24,570 bases of DNA, taken from assembly GCA_900553555.1 (NCBI GenBank), contig USEG01000003.1, positions 1-24,570 on the forward strand, written 5' to 3'. The stretch is from an uncultured Clostridia bacterium (GTDB lineage: Bacteria > Bacillota > Clostridia > Christensenellales > Pumilibacteraceae). Within the stretch, counting starts at the first letter, position 1, and each line of letters opens with the position of its first letter. The translations under genes and the position numbers were made by a program. The notes under the pieces are model-generated. The model was not told where the DNA came from, made no database searches, and saw only the letters and a program-made list of their open reading frames with translations. Shown here piece by piece: positions 16,974 to 24,570 of this stretch.

Positions 16974-18828
16974 ACTCCTTGCCGAAGAAAAAACCAGCGG
17001 GAATGAGTTTTTACGGGTGGAACACCTAAAAAAATACTTTGTAATCGAAAAAAGTCTGTTGGGTAAGCCGCTGCGCTATCTCAAAGCCGTCGACGACGTG
17101 TCGTTCACGCTGGAGCGCGGCAAGACGATAGGCGCCGTGGGCGAATCGGGCTGCGGCAAAACCACGCTCGGCAGAACGATATTAAAACTTTACGAGCCGG
17201 ACGGCGGAAAAATATTTTTCGAAGGGCAGGAAATTACTTCGCTCAACAAAAAGAACATGCGCAAATTCCGCACCGATATGCAGCTGGTCTTCCAGGACCC
17301 GTACTCGTCGCTGCCGCCCCGTATGACCGTGGGCAGCCTTATATCCGAAGGCGTAAAGGTGCACAAAGTCGTTCCCAAAGAACAAATGAACGACTACGTC
17401 ATGGACATAATGCAGAAGTGCGGCTTGCAGCCCCAGTATTACGACCGCTATCCGCATGAATTTTCGGGCGGACAGCGTCAGCGTATATGCATTGCGCGCG
17501 CGCTTGCCGTCAAACCCAAGCTCGTCATTTGCGACGAGCCGGTGTCGGCGCTGGACGTGTCCATTCAGGCGCAGATAATAAATCTGCTTAAAGAGCTGCA
17601 AAACGATATGGGACTGACGTACGTTTTCATATCGCACGACCTGTCGGTTGTAAAATATATCACCGATTCGGTGCTCGTCATGTACCTGGGCAATATGATG
17701 GAAAAGGGCGACACGGACGAGATTTTCAACAACCCGCTACATCCGTACACCAAGGCGTTGTTTTCGGCGGTGCCCGTCCCCAATCCGGACGTCAAGATGA
17801 ACCGCATCATTTTGCAGGGAGACATTCCGTCGCCCGCAAATCCGCCCAAAGGCTGTAAATTCCACACGCGCTGTTCGTCGTGCATGAACGTATGCAAGTT
17901 CGTCGATCCCAAATACGCGGAAGTTTCGCCCAATCACTTTGTGGCGTGCCATCTTTACGACAGCGAAATAATGTCTAATCTCAGCGAATATGACGCCCGG
18001 TGGGAAGAACTCGAACGGCAGCGCATCGCCGAGGAAGAGGCGAAAAAATTAAAGAAAAAACACTCCGCCGAGCAGCAGGAGACGCCCGAAAAAGCAGAAG
18101 ACGCCGCTTTGGAGACGCCCGAGGAAGTGCTCGCCGAGGAAGAAACCGCCGCTGATACGTACGAGGACGCCGAAAAAGAGGAAGAACTCGCCGCTACCAT
18201 CGACAGCGCCGAACAGGAAGAGGAACAGGACTTCGAGCAGGACGACGAGAGCGCCGATATCGAGGACGAAGACGAAGAAGAGGACGAAAGCGCCGTCGGT
18301 CCGGACGGCTCCGGAGTGTTGCCTCCTTTTGCCGGCGGCAGACTGAGAATACGCAGCAAGTACAACAAGTCGTTTACGGCCAAACTCATGCTGTCTCCGG
18401 ACAACATAAAGCAGTATTACTGCGAAGTGGCAAACGAACTGTTGGCGTACAAAAAAGTCACCTACCGTATGCATTGGAAACAGTCGTCTTTGCGCGCGGG
18501 CATGAAAACGCTGGCAAAGTTTACGATACGCGGTGCGACGCTGTGTCTTTATCTGGCGCTCGATCCGCAGGAATACCAGCATACAAAATACGCGGCAAAG
18601 GATATGTCCGCGGTAAAACGCTATGCCGCCGTGCCGGTACGCGTCAAAATCAAGTCGCCGCGCGGCGTGAGATATGCCAAAGAGCTGATGCACAAGCTGG
18701 CGGAAAAAAACAATCTCGTCACGGCAAGAGTGCAAAAAACAGTGCTTGACGCATCGGAGTTCCCGACCGACACCATCGAAAACCTGGTGCAGAAGGGATA
18801 TATAAAACAAAATCCCGACGCGCTGTGA
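16954..18828 (+). CDS. oppF: Oligopeptide ABC transporter ATPase OppF fused to an acidic linker and an extra C-terminal domain
   Basis: Partner ATPase of OppD. I chose ATG 16954 because AAGGAGG lies nine bases before it. An in-frame ATG at 16915 lacks this and would only add basic residues coded inside oppD. From 16954 (624 residues): Walker A GESGCGKTT at 63-71, FQDPYSS Q-loop, signature FSGGQRQR from 170, Walker B VICDEP with D194/E195, H228, then the oligo_HPY region with C-x5-C-x2-C-x3-C. A normal OppF would end near 335. Here follow about 120 residues rich in Glu/Asp/Ala (about 334-453) and a basic domain of about 165 residues. The latter has SFTAKLMLSPDNIKQYY, then TLAKFTIRGATLCLYLALDP and RVKIKSPRGVRYAKELM. 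I recall similar domains in uncharacterised clostridial proteins but cannot name the family. Confidence 0.93.
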   Translation: MEQTQTELLAEEKTSGNEFLRVEHLKKYFVIEKSLLGKPLRYLKAVDDVSFTLERGKTIGAVGESGCGKTTLGRTILKLYEPDGGKIFFEGQEITSLNKKNMRKFRTDMQLVFQDPYSSLPPRMTVGSLISEGVKVHKVVPKEQMNDYVMDIMQKCGLQPQYYDRYPHEFSGGQRQRICIARALAVKPKLVICDEPVSALDVSIQAQIINLLKELQNDMGLTYVFISHDLSVVKYITDSVLVMYLGNMMEKGDTDEIFNNPLHPYTKALFSAVPVPNPDVKMNRIILQGDIPSPANPPKGCKFHTRCSSCMNVCKFVDPKYAEVSPNHFVACHLYDSEIMSNLSEYDARWEELERQRIAEEEAKKLKKKHSAEQQETPEKAEDAALETPEEVLAEEETAADTYEDAEKEEELAATIDSAEQEEEQDFEQDDESADIEDEDEEEDESAVGPDGSGVLPPFAGGRLRIRSKYNKSFTAKLMLSPDNIKQYYCEVANELLAYKKVTYRMHWKQSSLRAGMKTLAKFTIRGATLCLYLALDPQEYQHTKYAAKDMSAVKRYAAVPVRVKIKSPRGVRYAKELMHKLAEKNNLVTARVQKTVLDASEFPTDTIENLVQKGYIKQNPDAL

Positions 18829-18846
18829 TAAAAGCAGGCTGTTATA

Positions 18847-19083
18847 ATGAAAAAAAACGATAAAAAAAAGGAAAAAAGGGCGTTCGTGGACGATGGCCGC
18901 ACTATTTACGATATGAGCGGGCTCAATCCGGATGGGAAAAAGGATAAAGAACCTATTGGTTTATCCCGTAAGGAAAGATGGGCAGCGATAAAGGCGGCAT
19001 TTTGGGTTTACGGACGCGTTTTTCTTTTGGTGCTCATAGGTTTTGCCATAGCGGGCGTGCTCATGTGGCTGTGGCTGCAATAA
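18847..19083 (+). CDS. Small single-pass membrane protein at the end of the opp operon
   Basis: A 78-residue protein starting 18 bases after oppF, with a weak AGCAGG eight bases before the ATG. It has a lysine-rich N-terminus (MKKNDKKKEKR), the segment FVDDGRTIYDMSGLNPDG (13-30) and one membrane helix at about 52-76 ending in WLWLQ. By the positive-inside rule the N-terminus is cytoplasmic. I recall DDGR-x-I-x-DMSG in other small clostridial proteins, from memory only, and know no function for it. Position suggests an accessory or regulatory subunit of the transporter, but this is inference. Confidence 0.75.
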   Translation: MKKNDKKKEKRAFVDDGRTIYDMSGLNPDGKKDKEPIGLSRKERWAAIKAAFWVYGRVFLLVLIGFAIAGVLMWLWLQ

Positions 19084-19259
19084 ACAATTACCCCGCCGCC
19101 GAAACGCCGTTACTTATAATAATTCCGGCAAAACCGCCCGAATAAAAAACGTCGGGAAAGAAAGAAACCGTATTTTTACGAAAAAAAACGAAAATTTTTA
19201 CAAAAAAGCCGTCACGAGTGAAAAATGTATGAAATATTCACCAATACTAAGTTCATCGT

Positions 19260-19288
19260 TTGACCTCGCCGCAAAATAGTTTTATAAT
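19260..19288 (+). promoter_or_regulatory. SigA promoter of the S8 protease gene
   Basis: TTGACC (19260-19265) and TATAAT (19283-19288) with a 17-base spacer. The expected start near 19295 leaves a leader of only about 23 bases, with AAGGAG eight bases before the ATG. Unlike the other two promoters here, no hairpin lies between it and the gene. No clear terminator is visible in 19084-19259; the only stem (CCCGA/TCGGG, 19137-19156) lacks a T tract. Confidence 0.85.
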
Positions 19289-19317
19289 GTACGGCATATA
19301 GACAAGGAGTATAAATT

Positions 19318-22300
19318 ATGCGTAAAAAAATCCTATCGATTCTACTCTGCTTTGCTTTACTGGCGAGCGTTGCCGCGTGCACGACTACCGGCAGCGCCGT
19401 TCCGGAACACAGTTCCGATAGTCAGCAGCTGATGATTCTGCGCACCGACCTAAAACTGTCGCAGGAAGACATTGCGTCGCAGATAAAAGCCGAATATCTT
19501 CTCCAAAACAACGGCTATAAAGACGACGACGTCGTTGTCGCAATAATCAAACTGCCCGGAAACGCGCTCATAGATACCTACCTTGCCGGCAGCAAATATC
19601 CGACGGTAGCCGATTATGTCGCCTCGCCCGAAGGCCAGGCTCAGGCTGCCAAGCTTGCCGCAAATCAGGACGCGCTTATAGACGAACTGACGGATAAAGG
19701 CATGATAGAAGAGGTTTTGTACCGCTATGACACACTTACAAACGCCATAGCCGTCGAAACCACATACGGCGATTTCAAAAACATGGACAAGGTCAGCCGC
19801 GCATCGGCGGCATATTTGTCCGATACCTACAACCGTCCGCAGGAAACGTCGGGAAGCACCGACGCTTCGGGTGTGGTAAATATCGTGGATATTTACGAGA
19901 CGGGTATTTTCAATTCCAGCAGCGTGCCCTATACGGGAAAGGGAACGTCGGTGGCAATACTGGATTCGGGCTTTGACTGCTCGCATGCGGTATTTTCCAC
20001 CCAGCCCGACGTGACCGACGACCAGCTGGCCGTGACGAGAGAAACCATTTCGACGGTTCTCGGCAACACCAATGCCGCAAAGACCACCGAGGGCTTGCAG
20101 GTAAACGACGTCTATTACAGCAAAAAAATACCGTATGCTTACGATTACGCCGATAAAGATTACGACGTATTCCCCTATGATTCCGACCACGGCACGCACG
20201 TAGGCGGCATCATCGGCGGCAGCACGCCCGAATGGGCCCAGACCGCGGACGAAAAGGGTATCGTGGGCGTGGCTGTGGATACTCAGCTGGTATTCATGAA
20301 AGTGTTCCCCGATCTTCAGCAAGGCGGCGAAACGGAGGACATCGTTGCGGCGGTGGAAGACGCCGTTGTATTGGGCGTGGACGCCATAAACATGTCGCTG
20401 GGCTCTTCGTGCGGTTTTGCCCGTGAAGAAGACGGCAGCTACATCAACGATATTTACGACAAAGTCAACGAGGCGGGCGTAAGCCTTATTGTCGCGGCCA
20501 GCAACGATTACAGCTCGGCTCAGGGCGGCGAACAGGGAAACACCAACATGACCACCAACCCCGATTCGGCTACGGTAGGTTCGCCCTCCACTTATAACGC
20601 GTCTCTGTCCGTTGCCTCCATCAGCGGAACAAAGAGCAGATATTTTGTCGCCAACGGCAGCGACGTCGTGTTCTACACCGAGTCCAGCGCCACCGCGGCA
20701 AAGAAAAACGACTTCTTTGAAGATTTGTACACCTTGATGGGTTGGGACATGAACGACAACTCGCCCCACACTCTCGAATATGTCACCGTTCCCGGCGTAG
20801 GCCTCAGGGTCAACTATTCCAACATCGACGTCAAGGGCAAAGTAGCTCTTGTCCGCCGCGGCGACAACACATTCGAAGACAAGGCGTTGCAGGCCAAAAA
20901 TGCCGGCGCCATCGCTTGCATAATTTACAACAACGTCGAAGGCGACATAAGCATGACCATCGGTAAAACCGATAACATACCCACCATTTCTATAAGCAAG
21001 GCGAACGGAAGCGCGCTTGCCAAACGCTCTTCGGGCACGCTCGTGATAAGTTCGGACAACCAGGCCGGACCCTTCATGTCCGACTTCTCCAGCTGGGGAC
21101 CCAATCCCGACCTTGAACTCAAACCCGAAATTACCGCGCACGGCGGCAACATAAAATCGTCCATCCCGGGCGGCGCGTACGACGAATTGTCCGGCACCTC
21201 CATGGCTTGCCCCAACCTTTGCGGCATAACGGTGCTCATTCGTCAGTACGTCAAGGAGAATTTCCCTGATTTGAGCGCCGTCGAAGTCAAGACGATGACC
21301 AACAGACTTTTAATGTCCACCGCGACCATCGCGCTTGACGAAGAAGGAATTCCCTATTCGCCCCGTAAGCAGGGAGCGGGACTTGCCAGCCTCAAAAAGG
21401 TCGTCTCCACGGGCGCGTACGTTTCCGTCGACGACAGCGACAAGGCAAAACTCGATTTAAAGGACGATCCCGAGCGCACCGGCGTTTACGAGATGAACTT
21501 TAACATAGTAAACTTCTCGGACAGAGAAATTACTTATGATCTCAGCATTTTGGGCATGACCGAAAGCATATCCACTTCCGACGAGCGTTTCGTCGCGGAG
21601 ACAGGCTATATTCTCGGCGGCACCACCACCGTTACAAGCGCCGTATCGGGCGCCGTAAACGGCATGACCGTTACCGTGCCTGCCGGTCAGACCGTGCCCG
21701 TGACGGCCACTTATACGCTTACTCAGGCGGATAAAGATTATTTTACAAGATATTTTACTTACGGATATTATGTCGAAGGTTTTGTGCAGCTGGACGCTCA
21801 GGGCGAGGAAGAAACCGACCTTAACGTGCCCTTCCTTGCATACTACGGCGACTGGACGGAAGCGCCCATGTTCGACGCGACGTATTACGAAGTGGACCGC
21901 GATAAAAACGACGCGTCCTTAAACGAAGAGGATAAGCTTAAAGCCGACTACTATGCGACGACGCCTTACGGCTCGTATATGTACAACTACATTATCCCGC
22001 TGGGCACTTATCTTTACACCATCGACACCAACTCCTACGATCCCATTCCCGCCAACATGGATCACATTGCTCTTTCCGATTCCTTCGGAACGATAGACGG
22101 TCTGTCCACTATTTACGCGGGACTGCTGAGAAACGCCAAGACAATGGACTTTACCATTACCGACAAGGTGACGGGCGAAGTCATATGGAGCAAGACCGAA
22201 TACAATGCGATAAAGGCTCATTCCAACGGCGGCACTCCTATCCCGTACTTCAACCAGCTTAAACTCAAATCTTCCGAATTGGGATTGGTAAACAACCGCG

Positions 22301-24570
22301 TTTACGAATTCAAGATGGTGGGCAAACTGGATTACGGCGACGGCGGAGCCACCACAAACGCTCGCAATACGTTTACGTTTGACTTTACTTTCGACAACGA
22401 GGCGCCCGTGCTGCGCGACTGCGTATACGAAAGAGAGTGGGACAGAACGCAGGAAAAATACCGCTACTATATCACGCTCACCATTTACGACAACCACTAT
22501 GTGCAGTCGGTATCGCCGATAATGTTTATATCGAATTCATCGTACACTATGTTATCGGATACGCCCATTCCCGTATATTCTTCCAAGAATACGGACAACA
22601 CGGTGCGTTTTGAAATTACCGATTACCTTGAAGACGTGGGATACGACGCCATGCTTTCGGGAGGATTGGCATTCTCCATCGACGACTATGCGTTGAATTC
22701 CAACATCTACGTCTGCCAGCTGCCCGGCTCTAACGGCGACCTCAAGTTTACCAGCGACGGCACGATGGAAGGCAACCCCATCAACGTCGTCACCGTTTAC
22801 GAGGACGAAGTGGTGGATCTTACCGAACTGTTGGCGTCTTCCGACGAAAAGCTCGATCCCGATAAAGATTATCTCAAATATCTCACGTGGGAGAGTTCCG
22901 ATCCCGAAATCGCCGAGGTCAAGGAAGGCCTTGTAAGGGGCATTGCGCCCGGCCGCACGACCGTAACGGTGTTGAGACGCGGAATTATTTCCGGCGAAAT
23001 GCTGCCGACAAGACAGGCAACCATAGTCATCAACGTTCGCTCCCGCAGCAGTATGCCCAATACCACGGCCGCAGCAGATACCGTAACGAACGGCATGGCG
23101 AAAAACAAACAGACTGCATTGGCGGCTAAAGCGGAGACGCTGGCGGCAACCGCCGCCCCCAGAGCGGGCGACGGAGTGTCCGACGTCAACGACTCCACCG
23201 TCAAAGCACTGAGATTTGCTTATTTTGACACCATTTTCGCTTACGACAACGCAGCGGGAACGTCCGACATAGGCAAAACGGGTTCGAGAACCTTTGTTTC
23301 CTCTGCCGGCGGCTCCGTTTCCATGTACCCGGGCGAAATAATAGATCTTGAATGCGATCTCGATCCGTGGTATGTGGCGGACAAATATACCATATCCTTT
23401 TCGTCCACCAACCCCACCGTTGCGACGGTGGATCAAAACGGACGCGTTACGGCGGTAAAAGAGGGCTCGACCACCATCGTGGCGTCGCTGCCCGGCTCGA
23501 ACATTATGGCGCGTATACGTATCGCCGTCCAGGATCCCTTCATCGTCGAAAATTACGAACTGGTTTCGTATAAGGGTGTCCCCGAAAACGGCGTGGTGGA
23601 AATTCCCGAAGACGAAGGCGTGCTGTATATAGGCGCGTATGCGTTCTGCCTGTACACCACCGACCGCAACGTCGAAGTAAACGAAGACGACTGGGATAAA
23701 AACAAAATTCCCGGCACCAACAATACAATCAAAAAGATTATTATTCCCGATACCGTTGAGGAAATAAAAAAATACGCCTTTTACAACTGCACCGAATTGA
23801 AGGAAGTGGAAATAAAAGGCGAAGTAAGATACCTTAGGGAATACGCGTTCTACAACGACAGCAAGCTGGAGAGAGTCAATCTCGAAAACGTGGAAGCAAT
23901 AGGCGCAAGAGCTTTTTACGGATGCACGTCGCTTAAAGAAGTCAATCTCGACAAATGCTATTCCATCGGCGTAAGCGCGTTTGAAGGATGCACGGGACTT
24001 AGCTCCGTCGACCTTACGGCGCTTCGCAACGCAGGCAGCTATATGTTCAGAAACTGCGTCAACATTAAGTCGGTGGTTTTGAGCGCGGACACAAAGCTGT
24101 CGTACGGCGCGTTTATAAAGTCGGGACTTACGTCCGTCGATTTGTACGCCAATCTCGTGCCCGAAATGTGCTTTGCCCAGTGCGACTATCTCGAAAGAGT
24201 AACGATACACAACGATATGATGTATATCGACGTTGCGGCATTCAGCCAAAACCCAAAACTCACGACGGTTGAGTTTAACGCGGATATAGATCTTATCGGA
24301 GAAAGAGCTTTTTACGACTGCAACGCCTTGCAGCAAATCACCCTGCCCGACGGTAATGTGACGTTGGCGCGTCAGGCGTTTGCCGATTGCGCGGTGCTTA
24401 CAACCGTCAATATTCCCGCAAACTGCGCAATAGACGCAATAGAGGGCGCGGTTTTTGCCGGCTCGGCGGTTACGACGTTTGAAGTAAATTCCGCCAACGG
24501 CAATTTGGCGGCGGCGCAGGACAAAGCGGTGCTTACAAACGGCGACGGAACGTCGATATTGGCGGTGGCG
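19318..24570 (+). CDS. Giant S8 (subtilisin-type) protease lipoprotein with PA, Ig-like and LRR_5 regions (3' end outside window)
   Basis: Cell-surface serine protease of the lactocepin/C5a-peptidase type, open through the right edge (1751 residues visible). The signal peptide ends in a lipobox, VAAC (C21). Residues about 30-190 resemble an I9 propeptide. The triad is D216 (AILDSGFD), H291 (DHGTHVGG) and S628 (GTSMACP), with oxyanion N396 (AASND). A PA domain is inserted at about 475-580. An Fn3-like region follows the catalytic domain (about 722-845). Two Big_2-like domains lie near 1155-1240 and 1332-1405 (SSTNPTVATVDQNGRVTAV), separated by an Ala/Thr-rich linker. From about 1425 BspA-type LRR_5 repeats run to the edge (AFYNCTELKEVEI, AFYGCTSLKEVNL, AFEGCTGLSSVDL). 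It has its own promoter. Next to opp, it may supply peptides for import. Confidence 0.92.
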   Translation, partial: MRKKILSILLCFALLASVAACTTTGSAVPEHSSDSQQLMILRTDLKLSQEDIASQIKAEYLLQNNGYKDDDVVVAIIKLPGNALIDTYLAGSKYPTVADYVASPEGQAQAAKLAANQDALIDELTDKGMIEEVLYRYDTLTNAIAVETTYGDFKNMDKVSRASAAYLSDTYNRPQETSGSTDASGVVNIVDIYETGIFNSSSVPYTGKGTSVAILDSGFDCSHAVFSTQPDVTDDQLAVTRETISTVLGNTNAAKTTEGLQVNDVYYSKKIPYAYDYADKDYDVFPYDSDHGTHVGGIIGGSTPEWAQTADEKGIVGVAVDTQLVFMKVFPDLQQGGETEDIVAAVEDAVVLGVDAINMSLGSSCGFAREEDGSYINDIYDKVNEAGVSLIVAASNDYSSAQGGEQGNTNMTTNPDSATVGSPSTYNASLSVASISGTKSRYFVANGSDVVFYTESSATAAKKNDFFEDLYTLMGWDMNDNSPHTLEYVTVPGVGLRVNYSNIDVKGKVALVRRGDNTFEDKALQAKNAGAIACIIYNNVEGDISMTIGKTDNIPTISISKANGSALAKRSSGTLVISSDNQAGPFMSDFSSWGPNPDLELKPEITAHGGNIKSSIPGGAYDELSGTSMACPNLCGITVLIRQYVKENFPDLSAVEVKTMTNRLLMSTATIALDEEGIPYSPRKQGAGLASLKKVVSTGAYVSVDDSDKAKLDLKDDPERTGVYEMNFNIVNFSDREITYDLSILGMTESISTSDERFVAETGYILGGTTTVTSAVSGAVNGMTVTVPAGQTVPVTATYTLTQADKDYFTRYFTYGYYVEGFVQLDAQGEEETDLNVPFLAYYGDWTEAPMFDATYYEVDRDKNDASLNEEDKLKADYYATTPYGSYMYNYIIPLGTYLYTIDTNSYDPIPANMDHIALSDSFGTIDGLSTIYAGLLRNAKTMDFTITDKVTGEVIWSKTEYNAIKAHSNGGTPIPYFNQLKLKSSELGLVNNRVYEFKMVGKLDYGDGGATTNARNTFTFDFTFDNEAPVLRDCVYEREWDRTQEKYRYYITLTIYDNHYVQSVSPIMFISNSSYTMLSDTPIPVYSSKNTDNTVRFEITDYLEDVGYDAMLSGGLAFSIDDYALNSNIYVCQLPGSNGDLKFTSDGTMEGNPINVVTVYEDEVVDLTELLASSDEKLDPDKDYLKYLTWESSDPEIAEVKEGLVRGIAPGRTTVTVLRRGIISGEMLPTRQATIVINVRSRSSMPNTTAAADTVTNGMAKNKQTALAAKAETLAATAAPRAGDGVSDVNDSTVKALRFAYFDTIFAYDNAAGTSDIGKTGSRTFVSSAGGSVSMYPGEIIDLECDLDPWYVADKYTISFSSTNPTVATVDQNGRVTAVKEGSTTIVASLPGSNIMARIRIAVQDPFIVENYELVSYKGVPENGVVEIPEDEGVLYIGAYAFCLYTTDRNVEVNEDDWDKNKIPGTNNTIKKIIIPDTVEEIKKYAFYNCTELKEVEIKGEVRYLREYAFYNDSKLERVNLENVEAIGARAFYGCTSLKEVNLDKCYSIGVSAFEGCTGLSSVDLTALRNAGSYMFRNCVNIKSVVLSADTKLSYGAFIKSGLTSVDLYANLVPEMCFAQCDYLERVTIHNDMMYIDVAAFSQNPKLTTVEFNADIDLIGERAFYDCNALQQITLPDGNVTLARQAFADCAVLTTVNIPANCAIDAIEGAVFAGSAVTTFEVNSANGNLAAAQDKAVLTNGDGTSILAVA

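Noticed and set aside
22552..24336. 594-codon - strand frame, and a similar 563-codon one at 19450-21141
   Set aside because: Both lie opposite the S8 protease gene, whose + strand product has an intact triad and LRR repeats.
1..24570. CRISPR arrays, tRNA or rRNA genes, transposases or phage genes
   Set aside because: I looked and saw no regular repeat-spacer array, no tRNA T-loop signature in the spacers and no mobile-element protein.

Overview
The window looks like part of a chromosome from an anaerobic, probably gut-dwelling Firmicute (Clostridia; I would guess a Christensenellales-like lineage). This rests on consensus SigA promoters, AGGAGG-type ribosome binding sites, lipoprotein signal peptides, an oligopeptide ABC transporter of Gram-positive type, and Listeria-Bacteroides (InlB-type) repeats beside BspA-type leucine-rich repeats. 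The taxonomic guess is inference. All real genes are on the + strand. The long open frames on the - strand are shadows of the coding strand.

Layout. (1) 1-2274: 3' part of a family-2 glycoside hydrolase of beta-galactosidase type, closed by a terminator near 2300-2335. (2) 2626-8281: a monocistronic unit with a near-perfect promoter, a terminator-like hairpin in the leader, a 1806-residue modular surface lipoprotein (InlB-like repeats, then alternating lectin-like beta-sandwiches and carboxypeptidase-regulatory-like domains) and a strong terminator. (3) 8282-8983: about 700 bases without a gene, holding decayed intergenic repeats and several palindromes, including a perfect 16-bp one just upstream of the next promoter. 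(4) 8984-19083: an apparent operon encoding a beta-helix-type lipoprotein, then OppA, OppB, OppC, OppD, OppF and a 78-residue membrane protein. Its leader also carries an early terminator-like hairpin. (5) 19260-24570: a promoter and a very large S8 protease lipoprotein with PA, Ig-like and LRR_5 regions, still open at the right edge and at least 1751 residues long.

How the genes may work together. A surface-anchored lactocepin/C5a-peptidase-type protease next to a complete peptide importer suggests extracellular proteolysis feeding peptide uptake, analogous to PrtP-Opp of lactococci. The glycosidase and the lectin-like lipoprotein point to handling of glycans or glycoproteins at the same cell surface.

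The most unusual material is in the transporter. OppA and OppB carry large extra segments predicted to lie outside the membrane. OppF carries a long acidic linker and an extra C-terminal domain of about 165 residues. The operon begins with an accessory lipoprotein and ends with a small membrane protein. I regard this enlarged Opp system as the best candidate for something undescribed here.
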